Assembly: GCF_017798165.1 (NCBI RefSeq)
Contig: NZ_CP059068.1
Span: forward strand, 4,650,001 to 4,714,000
Direction: 5' to 3'
Origin: Rhodoferax sp. AJA081-3
Lineage (GTDB): Bacteria; Pseudomonadota; Gammaproteobacteria; Burkholderiales; Burkholderiaceae_C
Length of the DNA stretch: 64,000 nucleotides
Position 1 is the stretch's first letter. Each line of letters starts with the position of its first letter. Below are positions 43,975 to 52,582 of this stretch, piece by piece. The notes beneath the pieces were generated by a model. The model did not search any database, was not told the origin of the DNA, and worked only from the letters and a program-made list of their open reading frames with translations. The position numbers and the translations under genes are program-made.

Positions 43975-46338
43975 GTGAACCGCGAGCCACCGATTTCCCC
44001 CGTTAAACGCACAACTGGCTCCGCGCCGCAGAATCCGGCCGTGCGCCTGGCGCGGATGCTGATCGCGCAAACGCTGGCCTATTTCGCCGAACACGAAACC
44101 AAAAACCTGAACCTGGTGCGTAACCGCCTGATGGAACTGGTGGACGACAAGCCCAGTTTGGGCCAGGGACAAAACCTGCGCTCGGCCCACTTGTTGCTGG
44201 GCAAATACGCCCAGCAGTTCAACCGCGGTTTCCAGCAGACGCTGGCCGATTGCCTGAGCGAAGAGTTGACGTCCATCGTGCCCCAGCTGGCATTGGCCGG
44301 TGGAACCAAGGCGGCCGACGACGCGCTCAATGGCATGAGCCTGAGCCTGCTGGATGTGGGTGAGGTCGAACGTGTGTTGATGCTGGACCGCATCGCGCAA
44401 CGCTTTTCCGTACGGTACGACGCGGTACTGGAGCCGCTGACACAGCGCCTGAGCGTGTTATTCGGGCACGACAAGACCTCCATCCACGACAACCCCTTCC
44501 AGCCCATGGTGTTGCTCAAGGCCTTTGCCACCGCATGGGACAAGTGTGAACTGGACCCCCAGGCCAGTGCGGACCTGGTGCAATCGCTGGATCCCAATTT
44601 CTGGTTGGACCTGACGCCGCTGTACACCGAGCTCAACAACACCCTGGTGCGCGCCGGTGTGCCGGCCTCGCGTGCCATGCGCATCAAACACGGAAACAGC
44701 GGCCACGCTCCGCTGGCCCCCCGCACGGGCAGCATGCCGCTCAACTCCCAACCGGCGCCGCTGGGCGGGCCGGAGTCCTCGCGGGCGCCTTTTGCCGCGC
44801 AGGACGGCGGTGCACCGCGTTCTGCCTGGTCGTCTCTGGATACTGCAGGCCGCACCGTGGCGGCTCATGCCCGTCAGTTTTTGCAGCGCCTGGGATTTGC
44901 CGGGCAGGCGAATGCCGGAGGTGCTGTGCAGCATGCCGGTGGTCAATCTGGCAGTGCTTCCGCATTTGCAGATACCGACGGTGGGGCCCAAACCCGCCCC
45001 CAGTATGCGGCGGCCAGCCCCGCCCTCATGGGGTATCTGGGTGACCTGCAAGCCGGTGCAAGCGCCCGCGCTGCCTCGTCAAACCACCAGCGGTACGACG
45101 CCCAAGACCTGGCCGACCACAACGTGCTGCGCCAAATGCGCGACCGCGACGAGATCCGCCACGCGCCCGAGCTGGACCGTGGAACGGTAGATGCGCTGGC
45201 CGAGGTGTTCGACTTCGTGTTCGCCGACCAGGCCATTCCGATCCAGATGAAGTTCATCATCGGGCGCCTGCAGATACCGGTGCTCAAGGCGGCCATGATT
45301 GACCGCGACTTCTTCCTGTCTGACCAGCACCCGGCGCGGCGCCTGGTGGACACACTTGCCGGTGCATCCGTGGCCTGGGCCCCCGAGAAGGGCGAAGAAG
45401 ACCCGCTCTACCTGCGCATCGAGCACACGGTGCAGCGTGTGTTGACCGAGTTCGAGAACGATCTTGCGCTGTTTGTCGACCTGCTGCGTGAGTTCACCGA
45501 GTTTCTGTTTGAGTCCGAGCAGCAGGCCCAGGTTCGCGTCGAACCGGTGGCCGAGCTGGAGCGCACGGGCGAGTCCTGGGAGCAGGCCCTCGAACATGCG
45601 GATGAGCTGATCCATGAGCGCATACAGGCCCTGTCGGCCGAACAGTCCGTAGCGCCCTTTCTGTTGCCGTTCTTGACCAACCAATGGCGTGAAGTCATGG
45701 CCAGGGCCTGGATGGATGAGGCCACACGCGAGCAGAACTACGCGTTGGCCACCAAGACCATGGAGCAGTTGATCTGGTCCATCCAGCCCAAGACGTCTGC
45801 CGACGAGCGGCGCGAGCTGGTTGCCATACTGCCCGACATGGTGCGCCAACTCAATGCAGGGCTGGACACGATTGAATGGAACGGCAAGCCCCGCGCCACC
45901 TTTACCCGCAGGCTGATCACGACCCACACGCTGGCCATTCGCCTGACGCAGTCCATGCCGCTGGACACCGGCTCCGCCGCGTTGGAAGACCGCGAAGGCC
46001 AGGTCGCCATGCAACAGTTGGACGAGCGCCGCGCCGCCCGCCAGTTCAGCGCGCAGGACAATTTTGATGCCCAGGCCCAGTCGTTCAAACGCGGCATGTG
46101 GTTTGACGTGTCCATGGAGCAGGGCACCCACATCCGCTGCCGCTTGAGCTGGGTCAGCCCCATGCGCACGCGTCTGTTGTTCACCAACCGCGATGGGTAT
46201 GACGCCTTTGTGCGCTCGGAGCGCGAGGTTTCGGCCATGCTGCGCAACGGCCGCATCCGAGTGCTGGACAACGAGGCCATCGTCGGCCGCGCACTCGACA
46301 AGATCATGGTCGGTGGCGATATGCAGCTGGCGGCCTAG
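43975..46338 (+). CDS. DUF1631 family protein
   Basis: 787 residues from the GTG at 43975. It begins with RLARMLIAQTLAYFAEHETK and contains NRLMELVDDKPSLG, then a long low-complexity linker (about 240-355), and ends with GMWFDVSMEQGTHIRCRLSW followed by LLFTNRDGYDAFVRS. This is the layout of the DUF1631 family of Beta- and Gammaproteobacteria, in which the C-terminal part looks like a PilZ-type beta barrel. Function is unknown. Given four cyclic di-GMP enzymes in the window, a ligand-binding role is conceivable but not shown; no RxxxR-type PilZ motif is evident. Confidence 0.85.
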   Translation: MNREPPISPVKRTTGSAPQNPAVRLARMLIAQTLAYFAEHETKNLNLVRNRLMELVDDKPSLGQGQNLRSAHLLLGKYAQQFNRGFQQTLADCLSEELTSIVPQLALAGGTKAADDALNGMSLSLLDVGEVERVLMLDRIAQRFSVRYDAVLEPLTQRLSVLFGHDKTSIHDNPFQPMVLLKAFATAWDKCELDPQASADLVQSLDPNFWLDLTPLYTELNNTLVRAGVPASRAMRIKHGNSGHAPLAPRTGSMPLNSQPAPLGGPESSRAPFAAQDGGAPRSAWSSLDTAGRTVAAHARQFLQRLGFAGQANAGGAVQHAGGQSGSASAFADTDGGAQTRPQYAAASPALMGYLGDLQAGASARAASSNHQRYDAQDLADHNVLRQMRDRDEIRHAPELDRGTVDALAEVFDFVFADQAIPIQMKFIIGRLQIPVLKAAMIDRDFFLSDQHPARRLVDTLAGASVAWAPEKGEEDPLYLRIEHTVQRVLTEFENDLALFVDLLREFTEFLFESEQQAQVRVEPVAELERTGESWEQALEHADELIHERIQALSAEQSVAPFLLPFLTNQWREVMARAWMDEATREQNYALATKTMEQLIWSIQPKTSADERRELVAILPDMVRQLNAGLDTIEWNGKPRATFTRRLITTHTLAIRLTQSMPLDTGSAALEDREGQVAMQQLDERRAARQFSAQDNFDAQAQSFKRGMWFDVSMEQGTHIRCRLSWVSPMRTRLLFTNRDGYDAFVRSEREVSAMLRNGRIRVLDNEAIVGRALDKIMVGGDMQLAA

Positions 46339-46345
46339 GCCGTCT

Positions 46346-46410
46346 ATTTGCTACTTATTTGATAGCGAACTAGTCATATTTCACGGGGGCTAGAGGCTCA
46401 TTTCTTATAA
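46346..46410 (+). repeat. Intergenic copy of the dispersed repeat
   Basis: ATTTGCTACTTATTTGATAG at its start, about 17 bases, then CGGGGGCTAGAGGC and an AT-rich tail. It fills the gap between the convergent DUF1631 and phosphofructokinase genes. Confidence 0.7.
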
Positions 46411-46415
46411 ATGAC

Positions 46416-47633
46416 CTAGCCAGGGCGCAATACCTTGGTCACCGGGTTGGTGCGCAACCGGAACGCATCGGGCATGCCCGAACCCAGCAGCGGGCGCAGA
46501 TAGAGGCGAAACGCATCCGTCACATCCGTGCCATTGGGCGTGATGAAGTGGTCTTCCATCACCCGGGTCTTGCCTGCCACCGCATCCAATGGCAGCAGTT
46601 CGTAGTCCACCGAATAAAACCCAGTGCGCTTGATGGCCACCGAGCCATCGCGGTCACCCCACATCGCAAACTGCACGGCCTTCTCGCCCACCTCACGCGC
46701 TTCGCGCTGGTCCACATCGGATACACAGCCGATGAAGGAGCGCTGCAAATAGCCCAGGGTGTCACCGCGCACCCGTTTGATGCCCAGTTTGCTCTTGATC
46801 TCTTCACACAGCAGGTCGGCCAGCGCGCCGCTGCCGGACAGCTGCACATTGCCATGGGCGTCGTGCTCCAGGTCCTTGGCCAGCTGCGCGGCAATGGATT
46901 GGCCCGACGCGTCGTGTATGCCCTCGGACACGGCCACCACGCAGCGCCCCAGCCGGTCGTACGTGGCCTTTACATCGGCCAGGAATTGCGCCAGGTCGAA
47001 GGTGCGCTCGGGCATGTAAATCAGGTGTGGGCCATCGTCGGGAAACTTCTTCCCCAAGGCGGAGGCGGCCGTCAGAAAACCAGCGTGCCGACCCATCACC
47101 ACCGCCACGTACACGCCCGGTAACGCGGCATTGTCCAGGTTGGCACCGGCAAAGGCCTGGGCTACAAAACGGGCGGCCGATGGAAAGCCCGGCGTGTGGT
47201 CGTTGCCCACCAAATCGTTGTCAATCGTCTTGGGGATGTGGATGCAGCGCAGCGCATAGTTGGCCTTGCGCGCTTCTTCGCTGACGATACGCACGGTGTC
47301 GGAAGAGTCGTTACCGCCGATGTAGAAGAAGTGGCCAATCTCGTGCGCCTGCAACACCTTGAAGATTTCGTGGCAGTAGGCTGCGTCGGGCTTGTCGCGT
47401 GTGGAACCTAAAGCGCTGGAAGGGGTGTTGGCCACCATCTCCAGGTTGTGGCTGGTCTCCTGCGTCAGGTGCACAAAATCTTCGTTGACGATGCCACGCA
47501 CACCGTGGCGGGCGCCGTAAACATGGGCGATGTTGTGGAATCGCCGCGCCTCCAGCGCCACACCCACCAGGGACTGGTTGATGACGGCGGTGGGTCCCCC
47601 GCCTTGTGCGACCAAAATTTTTCCAGATGCCAT
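46416..47633 (-). CDS. 6-phosphofructokinase, pyrophosphate-dependent type
   Basis: 405 residues from the ATG at 47633. The fold markers are GGGPTAVINQ (11-20), FYIGGNDSSDT (103-113), and PKTIDND (134-140). The ATP-specific enzymes have Gly at the position of Asp109 (GGDGS) and Gly in place of Lys135; here Asp109 and Lys135 are both present, the pair that identifies PPi-dependent enzymes. It should phosphorylate fructose 6-phosphate reversibly with pyrophosphate, serving both glycolysis and gluconeogenesis. It stands alone between a convergent gene and the ankyrin protein gene. Confidence 0.88.
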   Translation of the reverse strand: MASGKILVAQGGGPTAVINQSLVGVALEARRFHNIAHVYGARHGVRGIVNEDFVHLTQETSHNLEMVANTPSSALGSTRDKPDAAYCHEIFKVLQAHEIGHFFYIGGNDSSDTVRIVSEEARKANYALRCIHIPKTIDNDLVGNDHTPGFPSAARFVAQAFAGANLDNAALPGVYVAVVMGRHAGFLTAASALGKKFPDDGPHLIYMPERTFDLAQFLADVKATYDRLGRCVVAVSEGIHDASGQSIAAQLAKDLEHDAHGNVQLSGSGALADLLCEEIKSKLGIKRVRGDTLGYLQRSFIGCVSDVDQREAREVGEKAVQFAMWGDRDGSVAIKRTGFYSVDYELLPLDAVAGKTRVMEDHFITPNGTDVTDAFRLYLRPLLGSGMPDAFRLRTNPVTKVLRPG

Positions 47634-47708
47634 GGTACGGGTGTCCTGTGAAGAGGTGGTGGTTCGCCGAAAACTATCGTAGCAAGGTATGGGCATGTGT
47701 GTGCCGTG

Positions 47709-48683
47709 CTAACGGGGTGTTTGCAACAGTTGCACCATGTCAGGCAGTTCCATTTGGCGGGCCAGGCGCAGTGCCGTCAAGCCCTCGTTGTTGACTAAAG
47801 CCGGGTCTGACCCACTGTCCAAGAGTATTCGCACGGTGTTCAGCTGCCGGTGGGTCACGGCGAGCATCAAAGCGGTGTTGCCTTTGTTGTCGCGGGTATG
47901 GATGGCGACACCTTGGGCTAGCAGACGTTGCAGGGTTTCGACCTGTCCGCTACGCGCGGCTTGCAAAAATTGTTCAGTGGCCGGGCTCCCAGCCATTTCG
48001 CGCGCACGGCGGCTTGTGTCTGCAAGTGGGGGGGCGGGTGGCGCGGCCGCTGTGACGGAAGTTGCTGCGGCAGTTGCTGCGGCAGGCGCCGCCGGGGCTG
48101 CTGCAGCGCGTGTGGCTGATTCCCCCCGGGTTTCAGATGTGCCATCGCGCGCAACTGTCTCAGCGCTTGCAATTTGAGCGGTGGTGTTGCTGGTTACCTG
48201 CGCCGGACCTGCATCTGCCTCGGCGGGCACAGCGGAATACACCCTGGGCACAGGAGCCGCTTTTGCCAGGCTGGGTGCTGCGGTCTGCGGGGACCGGTTG
48301 GTGACCGGTGGCGGGTTGACGCTGGTCACGGTTTTTTCCGCAGCGGGGCCGGGTGAGGCCACCGGTGCGGGTGTATAAGCGGGTGCTGGTGCACCCAGAG
48401 CGATCTCGCGGTCTTCGGGGACGCCTCGGTCGATCTGCATATACAGCAGCCCTGCCAGACCGACCACGGCCAGGCTGGCAGCCAAGGAGAGTGTCCATCG
48501 GGGCTGGTTGGCCGCTGTTTGGGTGGGGGCGATACCCTCAGCACGTTTGGCCTCAGACGCCTGGTCGCGCAGCATTTGGGCGTGGGCACGCGCGGCATGG
48601 CGGACGCGCTCGGAGGGTCGGCGCGGGTCCTGCGCTGCCGCTTCGGCGTAGCGCTCCAGTAACTCGTCACGCGGCTTGGTCAT
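47709..48683 (-). CDS. Single-pass membrane protein with ankyrin repeats, probable anti-sigma factor
   Basis: 324 residues. A cytosolic N-terminus (about 1-62, DELLERYAEAAAQDPRRPS), one membrane helix (about 63-85, LSLAASLAVVGLAGLLYM), a long Ala/Pro-rich periplasmic linker (about 95-230) and two or three ankyrin repeats at the C-terminus (FLQAARSGQVETLQRLLAQG, then NKGNTALMLAVTHRQLNTV). Its ATG overlaps the stop of the ECF sigma gene (ATGA, 48680-48683). Position and topology fit an anti-sigma factor whose periplasmic ankyrin part senses or binds something; a zinc-type anti-sigma motif is not visible. Confidence 0.7.
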   Translation of the reverse strand: MTKPRDELLERYAEAAAQDPRRPSERVRHAARAHAQMLRDQASEAKRAEGIAPTQTAANQPRWTLSLAASLAVVGLAGLLYMQIDRGVPEDREIALGAPAPAYTPAPVASPGPAAEKTVTSVNPPPVTNRSPQTAAPSLAKAAPVPRVYSAVPAEADAGPAQVTSNTTAQIASAETVARDGTSETRGESATRAAAAPAAPAAATAAATSVTAAAPPAPPLADTSRRAREMAGSPATEQFLQAARSGQVETLQRLLAQGVAIHTRDNKGNTALMLAVTHRQLNTVRILLDSGSDPALVNNEGLTALRLARQMELPDMVQLLQTPR

Positions 48684-49282
48684 GCGTACTCCTGCAGCAG
48701 TTCTTTCAAGCGGCTGCGTGCGTAGCGCAGCCGGCTCTTGGCGGTCTCAAAACTGACCCCGGTGGTCTTGGCAATCTCCTGCACATCCATGCCCGCTTCT
48801 GCCTGCAGCATAAAGGCCTCACGCTGGGCAAACGGCAGTTCCTCTATGGCGTCGAGCAGGGCCTTGGCCTGCTCCTTGGATTCCAGGCGCCTGAGTGGCC
48901 CAAAGCCGGAGTTGGCGGCCAGGGTCTGCACCAGCGCCACACTGTCGTGCTCTGTTTCGTCATCCCCATCCAGGCTGACATGTTGTTTGGCCGTGCGAAA
49001 GTAATCCACCAGGCGGTTGTGGGCCAGCGTGAACAACCAGGTCTTGAACTTGGCCGTGGGCTGGTAGTGGGGTGCTTGGCGGGCCAGTGCAAACCAGACA
49101 TCCTGCAACAAATCATCCGCCACTGCCTGTACCCGCACACTGCGGAACACATAACGCCAAACGCCCATTTCGTGCCGCTCGTACAGCAGGTTGAAGGCCT
49201 GCAGGTTTCCGGCGGCGTAACGCAGCATCAGCGACTCATCGGTGTCGGTGGTGGGGTCGGTAACACGGGCCATGGCCCGCAT
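48680..49282 (-). CDS. ECF-type RNA polymerase sigma factor
   Basis: 200 residues from the ATG at 49282 (an ATG three codons later is possible). Region 2: LLYERHEMGVWRYVFRSV and DDLLQDVWFALAR; region 4: LPFAQREAFMLQAEAGMDVQ and IAKTTGVSFETAKSRLRYAR. It directs RNA polymerase to its own stress promoter. It sits between an exported protein gene (19 bp upstream) and an overlapping membrane ankyrin protein gene, a likely anti-sigma factor. Confidence 0.9.
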   Translation of the reverse strand: MRAMARVTDPTTDTDESLMLRYAAGNLQAFNLLYERHEMGVWRYVFRSVRVQAVADDLLQDVWFALARQAPHYQPTAKFKTWLFTLAHNRLVDYFRTAKQHVSLDGDDETEHDSVALVQTLAANSGFGPLRRLESKEQAKALLDAIEELPFAQREAFMLQAEAGMDVQEIAKTTGVSFETAKSRLRYARSRLKELLQEYA

Positions 49283-49301
49283 TATGGGCCGCCTGCAGCC
49301 T

Positions 49302-50171
49302 TCAATAGCGGCGTGCGGGTGGGTCGGGTACGTAGGAGAAACTGTCCGAGTTGGGAAAGGGGTTGGGCACACGACTGGGGCGCTCAACGATCACGCCAGA
49401 GGCGACCAGGTTTTCGCGGCTGTCGTAACGTATGGTGATGATCTCGTTGGGCTGCGACTGCAGGCGCTCAAAGCTGGTTTGCGACACATAGGAGTCTTCG
49501 CGCTGGCCGTGGCCAGTCCCCAGTTTGGCGGCCGAGCGGTTGCGGTCGGCCATGGCTTCTGCGGGGGCTGCGCTGGATAGTTCAGCTGAGCCCATGCTCT
49601 TTTGCGGTGCGGGTGACGCTGCAGCGGGTGGTGCAGAGGGCAATGCGCTGTCCCGGCGTGATTCGTTGAACTCGCGTTCCTGGCGGTAGGGCAGAGGTGT
49701 AGGCACGGCGATGGGCTGCGACACACGCTCCTTGAACAGCGCAACACCTATCACCCCCACCTGGCTGGGTCTGCCGGTGCGCTCGGCATAAGAGTCCTGG
49801 GATGCTGCAAACTCAAAGGCTGCCACTTCGGAATTGCTCTTGCGCCAGCCGGTGATCTGGTAGTTTGCATAGGGACTGAAGACGTAGCCGGTCTGGCCCC
49901 AACTGGCGGTTGCACCGTTCAACACATTGACGCCATCCACCGACGTGACGGCCATCACCCGTTCGCCCAAGCGGTTGCGCACCGCAATGGCGTAGCGCGC
50001 GCCGGGCGCGCCTGCTACCCAGTATTCGCCCCTGCTGTGGTAGACGGGTAACGTGGCGCCGGTGTTGCGGTCTATGACGGTGACATCGGCCAGGCGGCCA
50101 ACGGCCTGTGCTTGTATGCCATTGCAAACCAGCACAACGGCCAGACCCAGGCGGCTCAGATTTGTGTACAT
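49302..50171 (-). CDS. Exported protein of an ECF sigma operon
   Basis: 289 residues with a short signal peptide (LGLAVVLVCNGIQAQA, cleavage near residue 23). The middle reads like a small beta domain (VTVIDRNTGATLPVYHSRGE, SWGQTGYVFSPYANYQITGW), followed by a Pro/Ala-rich tail. The family is not recognised. It is first in an operon with the ECF sigma factor and the ankyrin protein, so it may be the periplasmic sensor or a target of the system. Confidence 0.65.
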   Translation of the reverse strand: MYTNLSRLGLAVVLVCNGIQAQAVGRLADVTVIDRNTGATLPVYHSRGEYWVAGAPGARYAIAVRNRLGERVMAVTSVDGVNVLNGATASWGQTGYVFSPYANYQITGWRKSNSEVAAFEFAASQDSYAERTGRPSQVGVIGVALFKERVSQPIAVPTPLPYRQEREFNESRRDSALPSAPPAAASPAPQKSMGSAELSSAAPAEAMADRNRSAAKLGTGHGQREDSYVSQTSFERLQSQPNEIITIRYDSRENLVASGVIVERPSRVPNPFPNSDSFSYVPDPPARRY

Positions 50172-50362
50172 ATCGACTCCAAAGTTTGGTTGAGGAGTGG
50201 ACTGAAACGAACCAGGCTGAGCAATGGGGTTAAGTTTCTTGAAATTTTTCTGAAAGGCAGCCGAGGGATGCTGTCTGCCATTGCATTCGGTGCGTTGTCA
50301 TACAGACTCCCGGCGCTGGCTGCGTAGCATGGGCTGCTTGTATCTCCACCATAAAGGCCACC

Positions 50363-50599
50363 ATGGAACTATCCGTCGACAACCCGCAAATACTGATCCT
50401 TGCTGGACTGGCCCTGCTACTGCTGGTCGCACTACTGGTACGCCAGTTTGGTCACCGCAAAAATCCCCGCACACCGCGCAGCCGGTTCGGAGAAGACCAC
50501 AGCCAGGCCATCACCGAGATGGGCAACCGCACACGACAAGATGCGCAGCGTAAGGAGCGTGAACGCCTGGCCGAAACTACGCCCAACCTGGGGCACTGA
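50363..50599 (+). CDS. Small membrane protein
   Basis: 78 residues with one membrane helix (about 9-27, ILILAGLALLLLVALLV) and a basic, polar C-terminal half (RKNPRTPRSRFGED; RQDAQRKERERLAE). The ATG has AAAGG upstream. The family is not recognised. It is a stand-alone gene divergent from the ECF operon. Confidence 0.6.
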   Translation: MELSVDNPQILILAGLALLLLVALLVRQFGHRKNPRTPRSRFGEDHSQAITEMGNRTRQDAQRKERERLAETTPNLGH

Positions 50600-50713
50600 A
50601 TTACCATGCGCTGGTACCGGTACTGCGGGGCAGCACGGTACGGATGGCATGGGTTTGCACGTTGCGCGTAAATTTGCCCCCCGGTTTGTGGGGCCACAAC
50701 CACGCTAACGCGG

Positions 50714-51250
50714 CTAGTGTGGCGCGCACACGGAAAGAACGAATGCTGTTTTTGCGTCTGTGTATGCCTCACGGTCTGCCGTGTGCTTGCGTGCAATATC
50801 GTGCTTAAGCCGCGCGTACCGCTCGGCCAGATCCGAGTCGGCACGCAGTGCATCCCGAAAGTGCACGCGCTGCTGCCACTCGGCACCACCCAGAACCACC
50901 AGGTGCAGATGGTGTGTGCGTCGTCCATCTGCCCAGCGCATCAGCCATCGCCGGTCGGTCAGCGTGGCATTGAACTCCATCGACGTGGTGTAGGCTGAGC
51001 GCAGCAACGGCCCGATCAGGGTGTCGGCCACTGCAATGGATTCGACGCTGCCCAATATGTCAATGATGGGCTTGGCGGCCATGCCGGGGATGGCCGTGCT
51101 GCCGATGTGCTCTACGCTCAGGAATTGCGTGGGAAACAAGCTGAGCAGACGCGTGCGTTCAGCCATGAAGCGTGCTGGCCATTGCAGGTCATAGGGGCAC
51201 AGCGCCACGTCTTCGTGTATGGCCCGTTGCAGGGATTCGGCTTCGGTCAT
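50714..51250 (-). CDS. GrpB family protein (UPF0157)
   Basis: 178 residues with the family pattern: YDLQWPARFMAERTRLLSLF, VEHIGSTAIPGMAAKPIIDI, and DILGSVES. This is the GrpB/UPF0157 group, distantly related to nucleotidyltransferases (the HIGSTAIPG segment corresponds to the GS motif, with acidic residues in PIIDIL). Members are small cytosolic proteins of unclear role, sometimes fused to CoaE. It lies between genes on the same strand with a terminator downstream of the acyl-CoA dehydrogenase gene 70-120 bp away. Confidence 0.88.
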   Translation of the reverse strand: MTEAESLQRAIHEDVALCPYDLQWPARFMAERTRLLSLFPTQFLSVEHIGSTAIPGMAAKPIIDILGSVESIAVADTLIGPLLRSAYTTSMEFNATLTDRRWLMRWADGRRTHHLHLVVLGGAEWQQRVHFRDALRADSDLAERYARLKHDIARKHTADREAYTDAKTAFVLSVCAPH

Positions 51251-51320
51251 GCCTGTTGGATCGTTGGTTGTGTACTGAGCGGATGCAAAGCCTTGGCACT
51301 ATAGCCCGGCATGAAGCGCA

Positions 51321-51347
51321 TAAAAATAAGCCCTCCGTTCGGAGGGC
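51321..51347 (-). terminator. Intrinsic terminator after the acyl-CoA dehydrogenase genes
   Basis: On the minus strand GCCCTCC-GAAC-GGAGGGC (51330-51347) is followed by TTATTTTTA. It terminates the two acyl-CoA dehydrogenase genes before the GrpB gene. Confidence 0.8.
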
Positions 51348-51373
51348 CCTCGTTACAGTGCAATCTCGCTGTA

Positions 51374-52489
51374 TCAGGCAAATACGCCAGCCGTATCCTG
51401 CATGCGTGCCGACACTTCACCCAGGTGGTGCAGGCTGTCACCAAAGGTCATTTCCAGCTGTGTCAACTTTTTGAAGTAGTGGCTGACGATGTATTCGTCC
51501 GTCACGCCAATGCCACCATGCAGCTGCACCGATTGCGCGGCGATGAAACGCATGCTCTGGCCTAGTTGGTACTTGGCGCGTGCCATGGCGGCGCGGCGCT
51601 CAGGTGCAGGCGCGTTGAGCTTCAAGCTGGCGTAATAACTCATGGAGCGGGCGAGCTCCAGCTGCATCTTCATGTCGGCCGCGCGGTGGCGCAGGGCCTG
51701 GAAGCTGCTGATGGCCACACCAAACTGCTTGCGTGTGTTCAGGTACTCGGCGGTGATAGCCATGGTCTTGTCCATCACGCCTACAGCCTCAGCGCAGCTG
51801 GCGGCGATGCCAATGTCCACTGCGTGTTCCAGTGCGGTCAAACCGTCCTGGGTAATCAATGTGGCGGGGGCGTTCTTCAGCACCAGTTCGGCAGCGCGAC
51901 CGCCGTCTTGTGTGCCGTAGCCGCGGGTGGTCACGCCAGCGGACTGGCGTTCGACCAGGAACAGGGCCAACTGGCTGTTGATCTTGGCCGGCACAATGAA
52001 GGCGTCGGCCTGGTCACCCACGGGTACTACACTTTTTGTAGCATTCAAGACATAACCGCCGGGGGCTTGCGTCGCTTTTGCTTCACATACATCCAGCTTG
52101 TAGCGGGCCGCGCGCTCTTGGTAGGCCAGTACCACCAGGGCTTCACCGCTGGCAATTTTGGGTAGCCAAGCGGCTTTGGTGGCGGCATCGGCATAACCGG
52201 CCAGCACGCCACCGGCGATCAGGGATTGGGCCAGAGGTTCGAGCACGATGCCGCGGCCCAGCTCTTCCATCACCACCATGCCTTCGACCGGGCCCATGCC
52301 CAGGCCGCCATCGTCTTCCGGCACGTACAGACCCGTCAGGCCCAGCTCGGCCAGTTCGTTCCACGCGGCGCGGTCAAAGCCACCGGCCTTTTCGTTTGCA
52401 CGGCGGCGCTCGAAGGTGTAACCCTTGTCCACCCATTTGCGTACGGCATCGCCGAGTTGTACCTGGTCGTCAGAAAAATCGAAATCCAT
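51374..52489 (-). CDS. Acyl-CoA dehydrogenase, pimeloyl-CoA dehydrogenase small-subunit-like
   Basis: 371 residues from the ATG at 52489. Acyl-CoA dehydrogenase fold: DFDFSDDQVQLGDAVRKWVD at the start, LYVPEDDGGLGMGPVEGMVV, a C-terminal helical domain with YLNTRKQFGVAISSFQALRH and QLHGGIGVTDEYIVSHYFKK. The start pattern matches the small subunit of pimeloyl-CoA dehydrogenase (PimD type) as I recall it. FAD-dependent oxidation of a dicarboxyl- or other acyl-CoA. A dispersed-repeat copy at 52026-52082 lies inside, in frame. Tandem with the large-subunit-like gene upstream. Confidence 0.88.
   Translation of the reverse strand: MDFDFSDDQVQLGDAVRKWVDKGYTFERRRANEKAGGFDRAAWNELAELGLTGLYVPEDDGGLGMGPVEGMVVMEELGRGIVLEPLAQSLIAGGVLAGYADAATKAAWLPKIASGEALVVLAYQERAARYKLDVCEAKATQAPGGYVLNATKSVVPVGDQADAFIVPAKINSQLALFLVERQSAGVTTRGYGTQDGGRAAELVLKNAPATLITQDGLTALEHAVDIGIAASCAEAVGVMDKTMAITAEYLNTRKQFGVAISSFQALRHRAADMKMQLELARSMSYYASLKLNAPAPERRAAMARAKYQLGQSMRFIAAQSVQLHGGIGVTDEYIVSHYFKKLTQLEMTFGDSLHHLGEVSARMQDTAGVFA
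52026..52082 (+). repeat. Dispersed repeat inside an acyl-CoA dehydrogenase gene
   Basis: TACACTTTTTGTAGCATTC, about 15 bases, then CCGGGGGCTTGCGTCGC and an AT-rich tail. In frame; it encodes, on the opposite strand, part of the GGYVLNATKSVVPVG segment. Confidence 0.6.
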
Positions 52490-52582
52490 AACTATCTCCT
52501 GCATTCATCACTATGGAGCCCCTATGAGAGGGGGCTTGGGGGAGCTCACATTGACGCCCATCGCGCGGGCCGTTCTACAGCG

